Part shown: one piece after another, positions 34,831 to 45,420 of the stretch
Numbering within the stretch: position 1 is the first letter of the stretch
Layout: each line of letters opens with the position of its first letter
Assembly (NCBI GenBank): GCA_034670405.1
Contig: JAXDDX010000034.1
Span: 3,257,501 to 3,321,500, forward strand
Source: Hoplostethus atlanticus
Taxonomy: Eukaryota; Chordata; Actinopteri; Trachichthyiformes; Trachichthyidae
Direction: 5' to 3'
DNA length: 64,000 bases
Made by a program: the position numbers and the translations under genes
Notes under the pieces: model-generated
What the model was told of the DNA's origin: nothing
Seen by the model: only the letters and a program-made list of their open reading frames with translations
The model's database searches: none

Positions 34831-37190
34831 GATTTAGGAGTCTGGGGAAGCTGGATGTTGCCTACACAACAGGCGCCAGGCAAAGAAGGAAATGGCAGCT
34901 TATCAGACTCAAATCACTCTCTCCGGAGAGAGGTGACATGTCGGTAAATTCGGGCTTCGTGGCCGGTGGCTTCATATTGTTTGCCTCTTTGATATATTTG
35001 ATGCTATATCAGAGGGATATGAAATGCAGGAGTTATGAGATGTCATAAGCGGATGTGAAATATGGTGATGGCTACTTGTGTTATAATATTGTTTGGGTGT
35101 ATTTCCCAACAATGGGCGGCCGGGGCGAGAGACCTTATAAACCCACGCGCCGCACCCGTCGCCCCTGAAATATCCGCGGCCGTAATATTCGGTGAGTAAT
35201 TGCTACACTTTCCCCCGATCCATCTTCGCGGTGTGTTGTTGCCGAGGGGCCGGATCGAGGGGGCCGAGAGGTCAACCTTAAATGGATTTGGTGTCTTTAG
35301 GCTGGGCTCTGCTTGCTCTTGAGCGGCCCTTTCATCAGACCTGCCACCCGGTCGCCGTGGCGATGATGGGGCCGGGGCTCCATTAAGGAGCTCGTTAAGT
35401 CCCCTCGTTAAGCCGCGGGGGCCGTTAAGACTTTGATTGTTAATGGCTCTTTGCTAAGAAGCGCGAGGATCCCCGGCTCCCCCCCCACCCCCCCCACCCC
35501 CGGTGGTCCTGACCAGCTGGGTGTTTTTGGCCAATTAGCCCCAGCCAGTCGCCATCTAAGATTGGAAGATGAGTGCAGGGCGTGAACACCGAAGCCGAGG
35601 GAAATTGGCCGGGCATTGGACCTCAAATCCGGTTTGATCTAGTTCTGCGCTACACGGTCTATAAATACGGCACACGCCTGCTGAGGCACATTAACACCCG
35701 CTGCTCCCCAGAACCTTTAAGAGACTGAGATGAATGAGAGCGCAATAGTAAAAAGTCCATAATGCGGTGCATGTTTACAGCCTTCAGACCAGCAGCTAGC
35801 AGACTCGCCAGTCAGTCAGGTCTATTTCCAGTTCCCCTAAGTGCTTCCTGCCCTCCCACTCTGTCTCTTCTCTTCGTCTGGAGGGGCTTTCAGGTTCCTT
35901 ACAATCTGCGTAGCGCATTTCAATAGCGGGATATCTTTTGAAGGTTAAGTGATGCTTAATTTTTTTTTGGACTGCACGCCGCATTGTTCACACTGAACAA
36001 CTTTTTCCACTGAACTTATGATTACTTTCTCCAGCCGTAAACAAACCATGTCAACATCCGCGCTTATCGTTTACCCCCCGGGAGGCCGGCGCAGAAATAT
36101 CCAGTCTATTTCTCTCCCCCCCCCACCCCCCCCTCTTGAAAAAAAATGGCTATCCACAAAGTAAATGACTATTTCGTTTCAAAGTATCTATTCTCATTTC
36201 ATTTAGCAAATATGCTTAGCTGTTGCCACGCAACGATGCTTTCCCGACCCGCCTCCCCCCCACCACTACCCATCATCTCCTTGCCTAGCCGGCTGTAGAT
36301 TTTCTCTATTTAAAGTCGCAATGTCACACTTTCTTGGGGAGCGGGGGGCTAATTTAGCGCTCTTTTCTTGTGGCGCTAGCTATTCAGCCCACGTAGGCGC
36401 TGGGGGTAATGAGGTTGAATCTGGATGTGCTGGGCGCGTCCTGCTGGCACGTGTCTCTCGTCGGAGGAGGACAGAGGACGGTGTGGGGCCCTTCCCTGAT
36501 ATTACCTCTCCCTGCATGAGAGGACGCTGGCCGCTTCGCCGCTCCGCCAACCTGACAGGCGCTGATCTAATAAAGCCCGACGCCGGGGCCATGATCGATA
36601 CGGCACGTCCCACTGCCACGCAGCCCCTCCGCCCTCCCTCCTATACGCTATTAGTTAGGGAAGAATTGATTGGCCTCCTGTTCATTATTCCTTTGATTTG
36701 GTGCTTTCATTAAATAGCCGGGGCTACTTGCCTGCGCACAGGCGAGTAAGCTCTCGCTACCCGCAGCTGTTGGGGAGTTGAATAGGAGCTTCAAGAGTGA
36801 GCAGGAGAGCATGTGTTCTGGATATCATTGAGATTAATGAGATCCGGGTTCATAACTGCTACTCTGTGGGACTGGGGAGATGAGACAGAGTACATGGGAA
36901 AGTGTGAGAGAGAGAGAGAGAGTTAGAGAGAGCAAGAGAGCGAAGTATTTTGAACGTGCGCTTTTACGATGTCTGTCTCAAATTCATTATATCCTCTAGG
37001 CATGCATTGGATCATCTCCTTGTTTTGTCTCGACTGCCTGTCTCAAAAAACAAACTTAATTTTAAACTGGTGTTTACATCTCTTGTCTTTCTCCCCCTCC
37101 CTCTCTCTCTCTTTGTCTATTTTTCCTCTCTTGCCTCCCACAACTCTCCTCTCTGCTGTCTTTCTGTCTTTCTTTCTTCCCCCCCCCCAG

Positions 37191-37485
37191 CTCCACACTG
37201 ACATGGACAGGAATGATGGACGCACCAAGTACGTGCTGCGAGGCGAGGGGGCGGGCGCCGTCTTCGTGATCGATGAGAAGACGGGCAACATCCACGTCAC
37301 CAAGCCGCTGGACCGCGAGGAGAAGGACGAGTACCGTCTCATCGCCACGGCCACCGACCGGCAGACGGAGCGCGCCCTGGAGCCCTCGTCGCAGTTTATC
37401 ATTCGGGTCCAGGACATCAACGACAACCCGCCCATCTTTGACGATGGCCCCTACAGCGCCATCGTGTCTGAGATGGCCAATATAG
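37191..37485 (+). CDS. Cadherin-24-like, coding exon 2: rest of EC1 and start of EC2
   Basis: The exon encodes residues 504-601 plus one base of codon 602. It begins LHTDMDRNDG and continues the EC1 fold. Calcium-site motifs are visible: LDREEK (residues 543-548) and the inter-domain DINDNPP (578-584). EC2 starts at GPYSAIVSEM. The length of 295 bases equals the conserved exon of classical cadherins as I recall it. The acceptor is a strong C/T tract with CCCCAG, and the donor GTACTG at 37486 is weaker than consensus. Motifs VFVIDEKTGNIHVTK and NDNPPIF resemble cadherin-24 most closely. EC1 mediates trans-dimerisation through the W2/W4 strand swap on the preceding exon. Confidence 0.95.
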
Positions 37486-38299
37486 GTACTGCACGCGGGG
37501 CGGGCGGTAGATGGGTGGGTTTAGTGTTTTGTTTTGGGAGTAGAGATACTATACTATACATATACTATACATATACTACCACTACTATCCATGCAGAAAC
37601 AAAGGCTTACTGCAGTATTTTCACCCAACTTCACCCACTATGAAAAACTGAGCACAGATCGCAAAAGCCAATAACCTGTTTACCTGCGTCAAAATCCTGG
37701 ATAATATCGGAAGTATCTTATCCCGGTCTCTCATAGCTGGGATGAGAGCTTATCTGGATCATTGGTAACAGGATATGAAGTTTATGAACATTAGGAATAT
37801 AATGTTTACATTAACCAGATAAGCTCTGAATCTGTAAAAATGATGTTATTATTTCGTCAAAAGGGTCAAGAAAATCCTCAACGTCACCCCTGGGATCAGC
37901 GTCTTTCAGTTTGCTAGGTAGCTCATTGATGGTTGAACACAAGTCGGTAGAAATGTATTACAGATACAGGGATATTAGAGAGTGGGCTGCTCAGCATATA
38001 AACTAGGGTTATAGAGATATATATATGGTTTGATGATACATTGGACCAATATTGTCCTTTTATCAGATCGCAAATTGAATGGAAGCGGTTCCTCCCTGAC
38101 CACAGCTAATCAGCGTGTTTTATTATAGTTATATTTGATGGCTGAAATCATTCCCGTGTGGTGTGGGACTATTTTACTTAGCAGCCTCGGGGGTGATAGT
38201 CTGTAAAACCCGCAATGAAACCCCTGCCTCACCCTGCCATGAAAGAGCTGTTAGCCCGCTGAAAATAAAAAGCATTAGTATGGTAGTTTCATTGGTGAG

Positions 38300-38462
38300 T
38301 TTTAGTGTCACGTGATGGTCTAAATGCTGTTTTCCAGATGCTTTTGAAATCTGCCACCCATTGCATTTTGGAGGGAAAGCACCGAATCCTGACAATTTGG
38401 GGGGGGAATTTTGGATATCGGTGTCGGTATTTGCCTTCAAAAACCCATATCCGTTGATGTAA
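38300..38462. mobile_element. Interspersed repeat fragment, related to the copy near 63.1 kb
   Basis: Words GGGAAAGCACCGAATC and ATATCGGTGTCGGTATTTG, then CTTCAAAAACCCATATC, match in order GGGAAAACACTGAATC and CTTCAAAAATCCATATC at 63060-63210. Both copies are diverged and non-coding. The ATCGGTATCGG...CAAAAATCCATATCGG word order is one I recognise from dispersed teleost repeats of probable DNA-transposon origin. The family is not named. Confidence 0.55.
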
Positions 38463-38984
38463 ACTTAACTGAGGATGTGTGCAGAATACTGCGAGCGTGT
38501 AAATGTAGCCGTCGACGCCGTGGGACTCGGGGGGTTGTCACATGCACGGTTTCAGTTTCAAATGAGCTGCTGTTTGGTCAAATGGAATTCTAAAACAGGT
38601 TTGGGGTGGTGGGAAAACCTGCCAATCTTCGGTAGCTTCAATGCATGGATGACTCTAGTGAAAGGCGGGTCCCTGAATACTGCGTGTGATATCTCAATAC
38701 GTTTGCACAGCCCACAGACACTGTTAAAATAGAGTACTATAAGTTTGATTGACAGCAGGTTTCTCAGCAGGTAAGTCCTCTTATTTTGTAACCACGGTGT
38801 TTATCACTTACCTGGAAATACAGCGGAAAGACCAGCTCACTGCTCCAGATATGCCTGGATGTTAAATTTGTTATTCGGTGCGATCGATCACTAGTGCTGT
38901 TAGGTGTCGTGCGTCCTCAGCGCTGGAACACTGTCGCACAGCAAACTCACTTTACTCTCCTGTCACACATGAAATGAGAGTTGA

Positions 38985-39225
38985 GTTTGATAAAGTCTTT
39001 AATCATTTCGTGTCTCACAACAATGAAAAGACCTCATTACAGCAAACCAATAGATATATTTCATCAATAAATCAAATCTTAATCACAGTTCCAGTCTCTA
39101 AGGGCTTCACAGTGTCCAACATGTGAAACAATAAATGGTTAGTACACGACATCCCCCAGCCTTAGACCCTCACAGAGGACAAGGAAAAACTCCTTTCAGG
39201 GATCATACAATACCTAATAACACAT
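38985..39225. mobile_element. Interspersed repeat fragment of common teleost type
   Basis: The end of the segment reads AAATGGTTAGTACACGACAT and then CTTAGACCCTCACAGAGGAC followed by AAGGAAAAACTCC. This word series (TTAGACCCTCAC, AAGGAAAAACTCC) marks a repeat found very often near fish genes. The copy is partial and non-coding. Boundaries are approximate. Confidence 0.5.
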
Positions 39226-41105
39226 ATAAGAAATGAATAAGTACTATGAGAAATGATAAATGACGTCCCTTACAATGATATATGTGAACTCCTATAGGAA
39301 AGCATTCTTGCTAGTGGAGTATCGTGCATCCACATACTATGCAGTAGCAACACACCACATACTGGTTTTACTTCACACTGTGTGGATAGCACACGGCCAT
39401 GGAAAGGCAGGGGAGCCCATCGCACACTTGTTGCTGATGAGGCAATCCGCTGTGCAACCCTTGAGCTGTCACTCATCCCGGATTCTTCCAAATGAATAAA
39501 TTCCAGCCGTGGAGGAAAAGCGAACGCCCTAAAATGCACCGCGGTGCCACGTTGCCACCCTGCCGCTTTGACAGTGGTGGGTCGTTATACGATGAGAGGC
39601 GGAGGGGAGGATGGATTCAAAATCTGCGATGGTGCTATTGGTTGGAGGCTTATGACGACGCGATGAAACAACCACTAAAAATACGCCATTTTCCAGGAAG
39701 TAATGGATTTTCCACAGACCCCAGATTTTTCCCCTGGATTTTGAGATAAAAATACAGGAAAATAAACATTTTGTAATTTTTTTGCCGATGTTAAATTAGA
39801 TGTAAGTGATGATGTACGATATGGTGAATTAGCTAACACGGGGGGAAAATCTTCCAAAGGTCAGGGTCGGAGCGCCCCGACGATATTCCTGTGACCGTAG
39901 GATGATCGTGTGGGAGAGAAGACGTGAATAGAAATAAAAGCAGAGAGATAGGAAGTCACATTGCAGCGAGGGGTTGACGAGGATGGCGTCAGATTGAGAT
40001 TCAGAGCATGACTGCAGAGTGCCTGTAGGAAGTAGTTTGCCTGTGCTATAAGTACTCATCTCCACTTAAACGCCTTCAGAACGCCTTCTGCTTTCAGGAG
40101 CACTCTTCCTGTTAAAAGTCGGGAGAATTGCTTTTAGGAAAACTTTTGAAATGACAAGGACCCTGGGTATTATTTTAAATAATTCACCCCTAAACTAGTT
40201 AGTTAAGAGAAACCCAGCGGATATGGCCTCAGGTCTTTTCCCCCCTCAACATCAAGGTGGTTGTTTAATTTAACGACGCCCGCCGGCAAGCCGGAGCGGG
40301 CCCAGCAAGACGGAGCGCCTGCTCCTCAAGGCATGCTCGGTCTTCAGATTGAGTTGTCCAGTCAATCATGAATTCAATATTTACTTGATGATTCAATATT
40401 TACCAAGGCGCTTTTCAGCACGCGTGACAGAGGAGAGACGAGGCGAGGCTGTGAGAATCCTATCAAAGGCACGCGACAAGAGAACCATGGGAGGGCGGGG
40501 AGACAACTCATCCACAGCGCGGAGACACCGATGCCAGGCGTGTTTTGGAAGCGAGCCAGCTCCCCACTCTAAAACCCTGGCGCTCCGGTCTTTGCAAACT
40601 GTTTGGAATTTTGGTTCAATTGCTTGCGAGCGAAGCAGCCAGATGTGGTTCTGCATCCAGGGAGGCTGGAAGCACGTTTCAAATTTTTAAAAATCGAAAT
40701 AAATAAAATAAATAAAAAATATATAAATCAGCATGTTTATTTTCCCAGATGGGTGACGGGATGTGGTATGTGTGGATATCTGATCTGTGTGGAGCAACAG
40801 GTTTGCCTCAGCCTCCCACTTCTACGTCGACCTCGCAGCCAATCCTGTTTAATCTGTCAGTCGGATTTTCTTTCGCCGGCTTCGCGAAACGAAATTACCT
40901 ACTTCTACTTATCTCTCTCAAGCGAAGTAAAAAGACTCAATAGCAGGCACTTGTGCTTTCAGACCTAGACGGAAAGTGCTCCTACGCTCGTCTAGCCGGC
41001 CAGAAAAAACGTGTCGGATGTGAAAAGAAATCAAAAGTGTGGATTAAAAATGTATTGGCAAAAAATGTAATAATGTAAGTAAAAAATGAGTTTTCACTGC
41101 CTCTA

Positions 41106-41186
<81 letters not shown>
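41106..41186. repeat. Compound (CT)n/(CA)n microsatellite
   Basis: A CT run (41106-41147, one interruption) passes directly into a CA run (41148-41186). Confidence 0.95.
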
Positions 41187-41188
<2 letters not shown>

Positions 41189-41419
41189 CTCTCTCCATCT
41201 TTCCTGTGGTGACACTGTCATGGCTTTGATGTCAGAAAACAGCAACAGATGCTCCCCACAAATCCCCTCTTCCCTCAGAGCTTGTCAGGCACAAGGCCCG
41301 CTGGGAATCGTAGTTCTCTCTACACTATAACCGTATATATATAATATACACCATATATCTTTTATATATCGATTGTATTTGATATATATGTGTTTTTTGA
41401 CAATTCCATAATTTGACAC

Positions 41420-41700
41420 ACACACAGGGAGCCCGAAGGAAGGGAGACTTAAGATAGGGAGGGGAGGGAGACGGGGGGGAGAGGTGGGCTTTTGAAGAGA
41501 CAGACGGAGAGATTGAGAGAGGGAGCAAAAGGGAATTGGAGACGGAGATGAAGAGAAATGAAGTGAGACAGAGGGAATCGGGAGGGAGAGGAAGGTGAGC
41601 GGCAGGGGAGAGGGGAAGAAAGTGAATAAAGTGTTTGTCACACCGTTGCCGAAAGAGATTGAAAAGGAGGGAGTGGGAGAAAGGGAGCGGGGGGAGAATG
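41420..41700. repeat. Purine-rich low-complexity tract
   Basis: About 280 bases of GGGAGG, GAGAGA and GGAAG words lie upstream of the pyrimidine tract that leads into coding exon 3. Confidence 0.7.
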
Positions 41701-41972
41701 GCGGAGGTTGTCATTGTGTAAAGCTTTCTTACGCGGTTAAAGCCGCCGCCGCGTTCCCCCCTCCGCCTTGGCTGCAGCCCTGCCGTTTTGACTTGACTCT
41801 TGCTCTGTTTCTCTTTCTACCTCATTCACTCATTCTCTCTCTTCCCCTTACCCCTCTTCCCTCCCTCTCGCCCCCTTTGCTTTCCCCACCTGTTTTCCCA
41901 CTCCTATTCTCACTTTCTCCTTCCTTCCCTCCCTTCTCGTCATCCCTCGTTCCTCATCTCTCCTCTCTCCAG

Positions 41973-42092
41973 GCACGTCTATAATCCAGGTGACAGCGAC
42001 AGATGCAGACGACCCGACTTATGGGAACAGCGCCAGGCTAGTGTACACACTGGTGCAGGGCCAGCAGTACTTCTCTGTCGATCCCCAGACAG
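41973..42092 (+). CDS. Cadherin-24-like, coding exon 3: EC2 first half
   Basis: This 120-base exon completes codon 602 and encodes residues 603-641 plus one base of 642. It reads [20 protein letters not shown] and ends at FSVDPQT. The DADDPTYGN segment is the calcium-binding, type II signature of EC2. The length and both phase-1 boundaries match the conserved 120-base classical cadherin exon. The acceptor follows a very long pyrimidine tract. The donor is GTGAGT at 42093, with a (TG)n run starting 14 bases into the intron. Confidence 0.95.
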
Positions 42093-42104
42093 GTGAGTGT
42101 GTAT

Positions 42105-42106
<2 letters not shown>

Positions 42107-42149
<43 letters not shown>
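42107..42149. repeat. (TG)n microsatellite next to a 5' splice site
   Basis: A TG run of about 43 bases begins 14 bases downstream of the exon 3 donor. Confidence 0.95.
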
Positions 42150-42150
<1 letters not shown>

Positions 42151-43862
42151 CCCGCCTGACACCTGTTTAGCACGCGCACGACGCAGATGCGAAGAAACAA
42201 GCAGATGCCGAAAAGCAAATACACACAAATACACACAAATACACACAAATACACAATGCAGGAAATACACTCAAGGTGTGCAAACACGCAAACTCACAAA
42301 CAAGTAAATCCACTCCCCGCGTCGTGAAGGAGCGAGCGTACAGTACGTTACGTTGTTCTCTTTCTTAAGAAAAGAAAAATATATATATTGTACTCTCATT
42401 GATGTGTCGATTGAGAAGAAAACAATAAAATTAATCGGAACACAATAATGAAATAAAATAAAATCTCTCAAAAAAAGAAAAACAAAAAAAAGAACATGCA
42501 GGCGCACGATAAGCGGTATACACTACAAATACTGTGCATGCAAACATGCACGCATGCATGCACACAGATGCAGGTAAACAAGCAAGAGAATGCATTGGGT
42601 TGCACATAGAGAAACACATCTCTCTTTTGCACTCACACACACACACATTTTGCACGCATGCACACCTCTGTGCATCCCCCCCCCCCCCCCCCCCGGCTCT
42701 CTTGTCACACTTAGTCATCCATCTTTCCTACTTCCCTATTCCCTCCTTGGCTCCCTCCTCATTTCCCCCCCTGCACTTTCTCCCTGCCTCCCCGCCTCCC
42801 CGCCTCCAGTTTCCTGTTCTCTCCCACTCTGGTTCATTGTGGTATGAGTTGGCAGAAATGGATTCATGCTGCCAGGACCTGTGTGCGTCTCGCAAAAATG
42901 CAGCAGCAGCCTGACGTTATTATTTTTCCGAGCGAGGCGAAAGCAAAAAAGACAAGTCTTCAAAGGGAGACGTCAGGAAAGGTTTGTGAACTGTTGTACG
43001 GGACAGATTACAGAGGGCTCAAAGAGCTCATCTCTTACCTTGAAATCTGCCGCGTGTTCTCGATACGCCTCCGTGTCACGCATGTCACCCCAGGGCGAAC
43101 TTGATTGTGTGTCGGATCTGTGTATTTTGTTTTTCTCAGTGTTGCACCTTGGAGGAAAGCGGTGGAGTTGGTTGACTCAGAAATGGAGTTGATTGCTGAC
43201 TGATGCTTTTGGGTTTGATTTTGATTGACAGCGTGGATGTAAACGCTATAGTGGAGCATGTCATCTCAATGAGGCCGGAGTGGAGTGTTTGTCTGTATAC
43301 GTGTGTGTGTGTGTGTGTGACTTTTATTTTGTCCACAAGGGGCCCAGGCGGCTGATATTTGTGTCAAACGTGTTTTTTAACCGATAGCGTTGACACTCGG
43401 GGACCTCCGCGAAGAGTGAAGAGAGCCACGGCAGGTTTTTTGAAATGCCAATCGGGGGGGAATGAGCTTAATTCCACCCGCCGCGCGCTAGCCGTGACAC
43501 TACGCTATTAGGCTCCCGGGGTTTAGTATTCTGAACGCGTCCGCAGCTCTTCTCCTCTCCCCTCTCTTTTTCAATCGCTCCATTTCTCGCTCGCTCCATC
43601 TCCAAAAGGTTTTTTTTTTTTTAGATAAAGCTCGCACGCTCTTATATTCCGCTCAGAAAAAGCCAGACATACTCCTGCGTGTTTGTTTGCATTCAAAACA
43701 GCCCCTCGTTGAATGGGATTCACCTTGAGCTGCCAGGCCGGCGTTTTTTTTTTTTTTGGCTGGTGTTTGGTGAGCACAGCCAGCGGTTGATGCAATGCAA
43801 TAACCAATCATATGTAACGGAATGAGGTCATTTGCATAGAGGGAGTGATTGATATTGAACGC

Positions 43863-43863
<1 letters not shown>

Positions 43864-43909
<46 letters not shown>

Positions 43910-43973
43910 GAAGAGCGAGGATTTTCCACTCTTGGCTCATAGATCTTTTTTCATATGAGCTCATTCACATTTC

Positions 43974-44012
<39 letters not shown>
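43864..44012. repeat. Two (GT)n microsatellites
   Basis: Perfect GT runs at 43864-43909 and 43975-44012. Confidence 0.95.
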
Positions 44013-44018
<6 letters not shown>

Positions 44019-44190
44019 TCCTGTTTGTGCTCCTGATTTAAGTAATCTCTTGAGTTTTATTGACCTCTATTGACGACCGAGGAATTACAGCAACGCCGCT
44101 TACGGTGGCCTGTAACTGACACAACTAATCAAGGGCCATTTTCACAACAGAGATGAGATCCAACAGAAACAGTCCAGTGAAGAGGTAACA

Positions 44191-44221
44191 GGAGGAGGAG
44201 GAGGAGGAGGAGGAGGAGGAG
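44191..44221. repeat. (GGA)n trinucleotide repeat
   Basis: Ten GGA/AGG units lie in the intron, 140 bases before coding exon 4. Confidence 0.95.
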
Positions 44222-44361
44222 CTTGGGAGTGTGGCCTGAAAGTGAACCCTTGAATCCTTCAGCATTGCTATTGATCGATGATATAACTGATTGATATATT
44301 ATGCTCATCTAGCTCAGGTAAACGTCTCTGTGTCCGCGCTAACTCTACCGTGTTTTCCCAG

Positions 44362-44529
44362 GTATCCTGCGTACGGCGATACCCGACATGGACAGGGAGA
44401 CCCAGGACCAGTACCTGGTGGTGCTCCAGGCCAAGGACATGGGGGGCCACCTGGGGGGCCTGTCGGGGACCACCACCATCACCGTCAGGCTCACGGACGT
44501 CAACGACAACCCCCCGCGCTTCACCCAGA
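44362..44529 (+). CDS. Cadherin-24-like, coding exon 4: EC2 second half
   Basis: This 168-base exon completes codon 642 and encodes residues 643-697 plus one base of 698. It reads [17 protein letters not shown] and [18 protein letters not shown], and ends with the EC2-EC3 calcium linker DVNDNPP at 687-693. The MDRE and DVNDN motifs supply calcium ligands. Length and phases match the conserved classical cadherin exon of 168 bases. The acceptor is TTTTCCCAG and the donor GTGAGT. DPQTG followed by an AIP-MDRETQ pattern favours cadherin-24 over cadherin-11 from memory. Confidence 0.95.
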
Positions 44530-45129
44530 GTGAGTCAGTTTTTTTTTCCGGTACTCATGATGCTGTCCAGTGTGGCGGACAATGCGGCACGCCGGCAAGG
44601 TTAAAACTAAAATACTAAGCGCTCTTCGAGAATGTGATTTGACCCACGGTCGCCCTCTTGAGCTAGAGGGAACGCGGCATCCTCAGACTCCCATTTGACC
44701 TCCAGCTCCTGCCAGCACCGGGTCAGCAGCAGTCAGGCAAGAAGAGGCTTGTGGATTTCAGCGGCCTGGGCAGAAAGCCATCACCTATCGACCTCTATTT
44801 CCAACTCCCATGTAATTTCAGATCATGGGAAGTAAACAGACAACCCTTCTGTTTAGGCAGAGCTAAAATAATTGGCTTCCTAAATAACCTTTTTTTCCAA
44901 ACCTCCACCGCGTTATCGCTCATGCCACTCTTTCAGTGGGAGGGATAGAGCGTCCATTTCAGCCCGTGTAGCTTTGTGACTTTTTAATTATTGAGAAAAT
45001 AAGCCTAGTCTACCTTTCCATGGGTATGATACGCAATTTGGACCAAAATAAAGTTGCAAAAATCACATAATAGCTCTGCAGTAAAGATCTTGCATCATCG
45101 TTATTTCGGCCGGACACTGTGAGTCATTG

Positions 45130-45299
45130 TTTTGGTCATCCTGTGGCGTGGGCGGTGGGTGAAAACCTTCCTGAAACTGACTGGTCACCGGTTCGACCTA
45201 TTGACCGACAGCCCATCCCTCTTGAGGAGGACGCTTAACTCCCACAGGGGTGCTGCTTTTGACAGCCCCTGCCCTTTGTCCCCCTCCGGTGAATGGCTT

Positions 45300-45338
<39 letters not shown>

Positions 45339-45420
45339 TCAGCGGGTGATGTGTAAGTGAATGCCAGGTACTTCACGTGCTGAAAAATTCCAGCTCTACA
45401 AAAGCATACTTGAACCCATC
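45130..45420 (+). mobile_element. Decayed tRNA-derived SINE-like repeat
   Basis: ACCGGTTCGACC at 45188-45199 matches an RNA polymerase III B box (GGTTCGANNC). It is followed by TTGAGGAGGACGCTTAACTC, GGGGTGCTGC, CAGCCCCTGCCC, a GT run and GTGTAAGTGAATGCCAGGTA. That order (B box, ...GAGCAAGGCACTTAACCCC..., GCGCTGC, GT run) is the body of a common teleost SINE-like element. The A box is degenerate. Boundaries are approximate. Confidence 0.5.
45302..45337. repeat. (GT)n microsatellite inside the SINE-like copy
   Basis: Perfect GT run of about 36 bases. Confidence 0.95.

Larger units (their letters stand above)
25007..37190 (+). other. Intron between coding exons 1 and 2 (12.2 kb)
   Basis: Bounded by GTAAGG at 25007 and a C-rich tract ending CCCCCCCCAG at 37190. 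It contains no credible coding frame. It holds many CA/GT runs (around 25970, 26373, 26547, 28310, 30991, 33579, 33761 and 33900), purine-rich DNA at 28860-29420, diverged repeats near 30465 and 34635, and AT-rich islands (27830-27920, 28120-28170) that could be regulatory. Confidence 0.85.
37486..41972 (+). other. Intron between coding exons 2 and 3 (4.5 kb)
   Basis: Runs from GTACTG to CTCTCTCCAG. The interior is mostly AT-rich unique sequence with two interspersed-repeat fragments (38300-38460 and 38985-39220), an adjoining CT/CA microsatellite (41106-41186), a purine-rich tract (41420-41700) and about 170 bases of nearly pure pyrimidine before the acceptor. No coding frame is credible. 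Confidence 0.85.
42093..44361 (+). other. Intron between coding exons 3 and 4 (2.3 kb)
   Basis: GTGAGT to TTTTCCCAG. It holds the (TG)n run at its start, a short AAATACACAC tandem (42221-42255), a poly-C run (42677-42695), GT runs at 43299-43320, 43864-43909 and 43975-44012, and a (GGA)n run at 44191-44221. No gene is visible. Confidence 0.9.

Noticed and set aside
41595-41984. 129-codon plus-strand frame running into coding exon 3
   Set aside because: It is purine then pyrimidine low complexity in a different reading frame from exon 3.
44071-44221. (GGA)n as a coding poly-Glu or poly-Gly segment
   Set aside because: It lies inside the intron between exons 3 and 4, outside any frame joined to the cadherin exons.
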